From contig JAXRKP010000151.1 in the NCBI GenBank assembly GCA_037039925.1, positions 403,501-467,500 on the forward strand: DNA of 64,000 nucleotides. The letters are read 5' to 3'. The notes under the pieces were generated by a model. The model worked only from the letters and a program-made list of their open reading frames with translations. It did not search any database and had not been told where the DNA came from. A program made the position numbers and the translations under genes. This DNA comes from Doris montereyensis. Lineage: Eukaryota; Mollusca; Gastropoda; Nudibranchia; Dorididae. How positions within the stretch are numbered: position 1 is the first letter of the stretch; each line of letters starts with the position of its first letter. Positions 59,281 through 64,000 of the stretch are shown here, in pieces.

Positions 59281-59281
59281 T

Positions 59282-59375
<94 letters not shown>

Positions 59376-59438
59376 ACTCCTGCTGTTGCTGCTGCTGTTG
59401 CTGCTGCTTAGCTACTGCTGCTGCTGCTGCTGCTACTA

Positions 59439-59471
<33 letters not shown>

Positions 59472-59574
59472 CTGCTACTACTACAACAGCTGCTGCTGCT
59501 GCTGCTACTGCTACTGCTACTACTACTGCTACTACTACTACTGCTGCTACTACTACTACTACTGCTGCTACTGC

Positions 59575-59605
<31 letters not shown>

Positions 59606-59695
59606 ACTACTACTGCTACTACTACTACTACTACTACTACTACTCTAGCACCTTGCAGCAACTTGTTGCTGCTGCTGCTACTGCTGCTGCTACTG

Positions 59696-59741
<46 letters not shown>

Positions 59742-60060
59742 CACTACCACTGCTGCTGCTGCTGCTACTACTACTGCTACTACTGCACTACTGCACCACC
59801 GTTACCACTACCACTACCACTACCACTACCACTACCACCACTACCACCACCTACCTACCTACTACTGCTGCTACTACTACTACTGCTACTACTGCTGCTG
59901 CTGCTGCTACTACTACTACATTACAAAAACAAAAAAACAACGACCCCACTGCAGAGGAATTCATGGAGGAAGGAAGGCCATCGAAATGGACCTTGAAAGT
60001 AAAGAAGCGGAATATCCTGGGAGGGAGCTCAAGAAGTTAGCAAACGAAAAGGTAAGATGT
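58640..60060 (+). mobile_element. RTE-like non-LTR retrotransposon fragment, split by a triplet array
   Basis: Plus-strand pieces in order: KKEVCQVVKAI...LNSGKPVGPDRV (RT start), a gap where the RT palm is deleted, RGTEARICKAQATFIKMNNI, NEDLWLRTN with KNRSRKMKVD. After the CTA/CTG array come a GRPKSTW-like RKAIEMDLESKEAE and YPGRELKKLANEKVRCRM. These are the usual C-terminal blocks of RTE-like ORF2 proteins, so the array lies inside that ORF. Confidence 0.68.
59241..59920. repeat. (CTA/CTG/CCA)n triplet array, about 680 bp
   Basis: Long blocks of CTA, CTG and mixed triplets, with CAC/ACC triplets near 59805-59850. Two long plus-strand frames through it encode only Tyr/Cys/Thr/Ala/Leu runs. 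Confidence 0.97.
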
Positions 60061-60305
60061 AGAATGTGTACGTTCATGGTCTATATTCTGACAAGGATGA
60101 CATGCAAGGATGGAGATGATTCCCCCACAAACTTAATAATTATTAATACAAGTAGTATGTATACCAGAAATGTGTCTCGTTTTTAAACATATTGACATTG
60201 AAACCATGTGCCTATAGTTATAGTAAAATGGATGGGGCGCTATAGTAATTAACTATATTATTATTATTATTTTTTAAGACTGGTTAGTACCTGGGTATAT
60301 TTCTG

Positions 60306-60307
<2 letters not shown>

Positions 60308-60344
<37 letters not shown>

Positions 60345-60440
60345 CATACATACATACATACATATGTATGTACGTACATACATACATACTCATAAATAAA
60401 TACATACATACTCATAAATACATACATACTTATATACATA
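60308..60440. repeat. (CA)n and (CATA)n microsatellite
   Basis: CA repeat followed by imperfect CATA/GTAC-type tetranucleotides. Confidence 0.95.
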
Positions 60441-60553
60441 TACATAATATATTGCTGTCAAACGCTCGTATAGATACACTTATGATTTTGTGTGAGCATA
60501 AAAATAATCATAATTGTAGATGATAATGACAATGTCCAGCCAGACTGTGTTGG

Positions 60554-63717
<3,164 letters not shown>

Positions 63718-64000
63718 GTTTTTACGAAAGGCAAGCCTTGAATGGAATTGTGCCTTTATCTATAACTTAAGTAACAATGATTTCTTACGTAAGGTAAGCC
63801 TTGAATGAAATTGTGCCTATATCTATAACTTAAGTAACAATGATTTCTTACGTAAGGTAAGCCTTGAATGAATTGTGCCTTTATCTATAACTTAAGTAAC
63901 AATGATTTCTTACGTAAGGTAAGCCTTGAATGAAATTGTGCCTTTATCTATAACTTAAGTAACAATGATTTCTTACGTAAGGTAAACCTTGAATGAAATT
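63718..64000. repeat. 63-bp minisatellite at right edge
   Basis: Units containing AAGCCTTGAATGAAATTGTG and AATGATTTCTTACGTAAGG repeat at 62-63 bp spacing (TCTTACGT at 63783, 63846, 63908, 63971). The array runs off the window. Upstream ABCB intron. Confidence 0.95.

Noticed and set aside
59153..60040. 295-codon ORF of Tyr/Cys/Ala/Thr/Leu runs
   Set aside because: It is a translation of the CTA/CTG triplet array; the other frames are equally open.

Overview
This is a eukaryotic genome window, almost certainly from an invertebrate animal. It has long introns with GT-AG junctions, animal-type genes, AT-rich non-coding DNA, many microsatellites and a dense, mostly decayed transposon load. A lophotrochozoan, perhaps a gastropod mollusc, fits the overall style, but this is inference; nothing seen fixes the species. 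No bacterial operons, CRISPR arrays, rRNA genes or functional tRNA genes were seen. Layout: (1) 523-16581, minus strand: a casein kinase I gamma gene (CSNK1G), nine coding exons, all in phase, last coding exon(s) beyond the left edge. (2) 16582-17572: a head-to-head intergenic region of about 1 kb with a CRE palindrome, an ETS-type site, a YY1-type site and two upstream ORFs. (3) 17573-54178, plus strand: a centrosomal protein 120 gene (CEP120), 23 coding exons. About a dozen single-base frame breaks interrupt it although splice sites and conserved residues are kept. (4) 54179-60553: a convergent intergenic region with a (TC)n tract, a TA-flanked MITE, non-LTR retrotransposon pieces and a 0.7-kb CTA/CTG triplet array. 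(5) 60554-63243, minus strand: the last two coding exons of a P-glycoprotein-type ABC transporter, with a 60-bp minisatellite that copies its splice acceptor, a 27-bp minisatellite in the same intron, and a 63-bp minisatellite at the right edge. Mobile DNA is concentrated in the CEP120 introns. Intron 1 carries two piggyBac-type transposase remnants and a Tigger-type MITE. Intron 2 carries a Penelope-like 3' end and two non-LTR retrotransposon fragments head to head. Intron 3 carries an 81-bp repeat array split by a poly(G)-tipped foldback element and by a Penelope-like element with reverse transcriptase and GIY-YIG domains. Later introns hold tRNA-derived SINEs, two more copies of the poly(G) element, and a TTAA-flanked element whose transposase body is replaced by 84-bp tandem repeats. 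CSNK1G introns hold a SINE, a Harbinger remnant and a long-TIR element with 10-bp target duplications. The three host genes have no evident shared pathway beyond the shared promoter region of the first two: membrane-bound Ser/Thr kinase, centriole/cilium assembly factor, and efflux pump.
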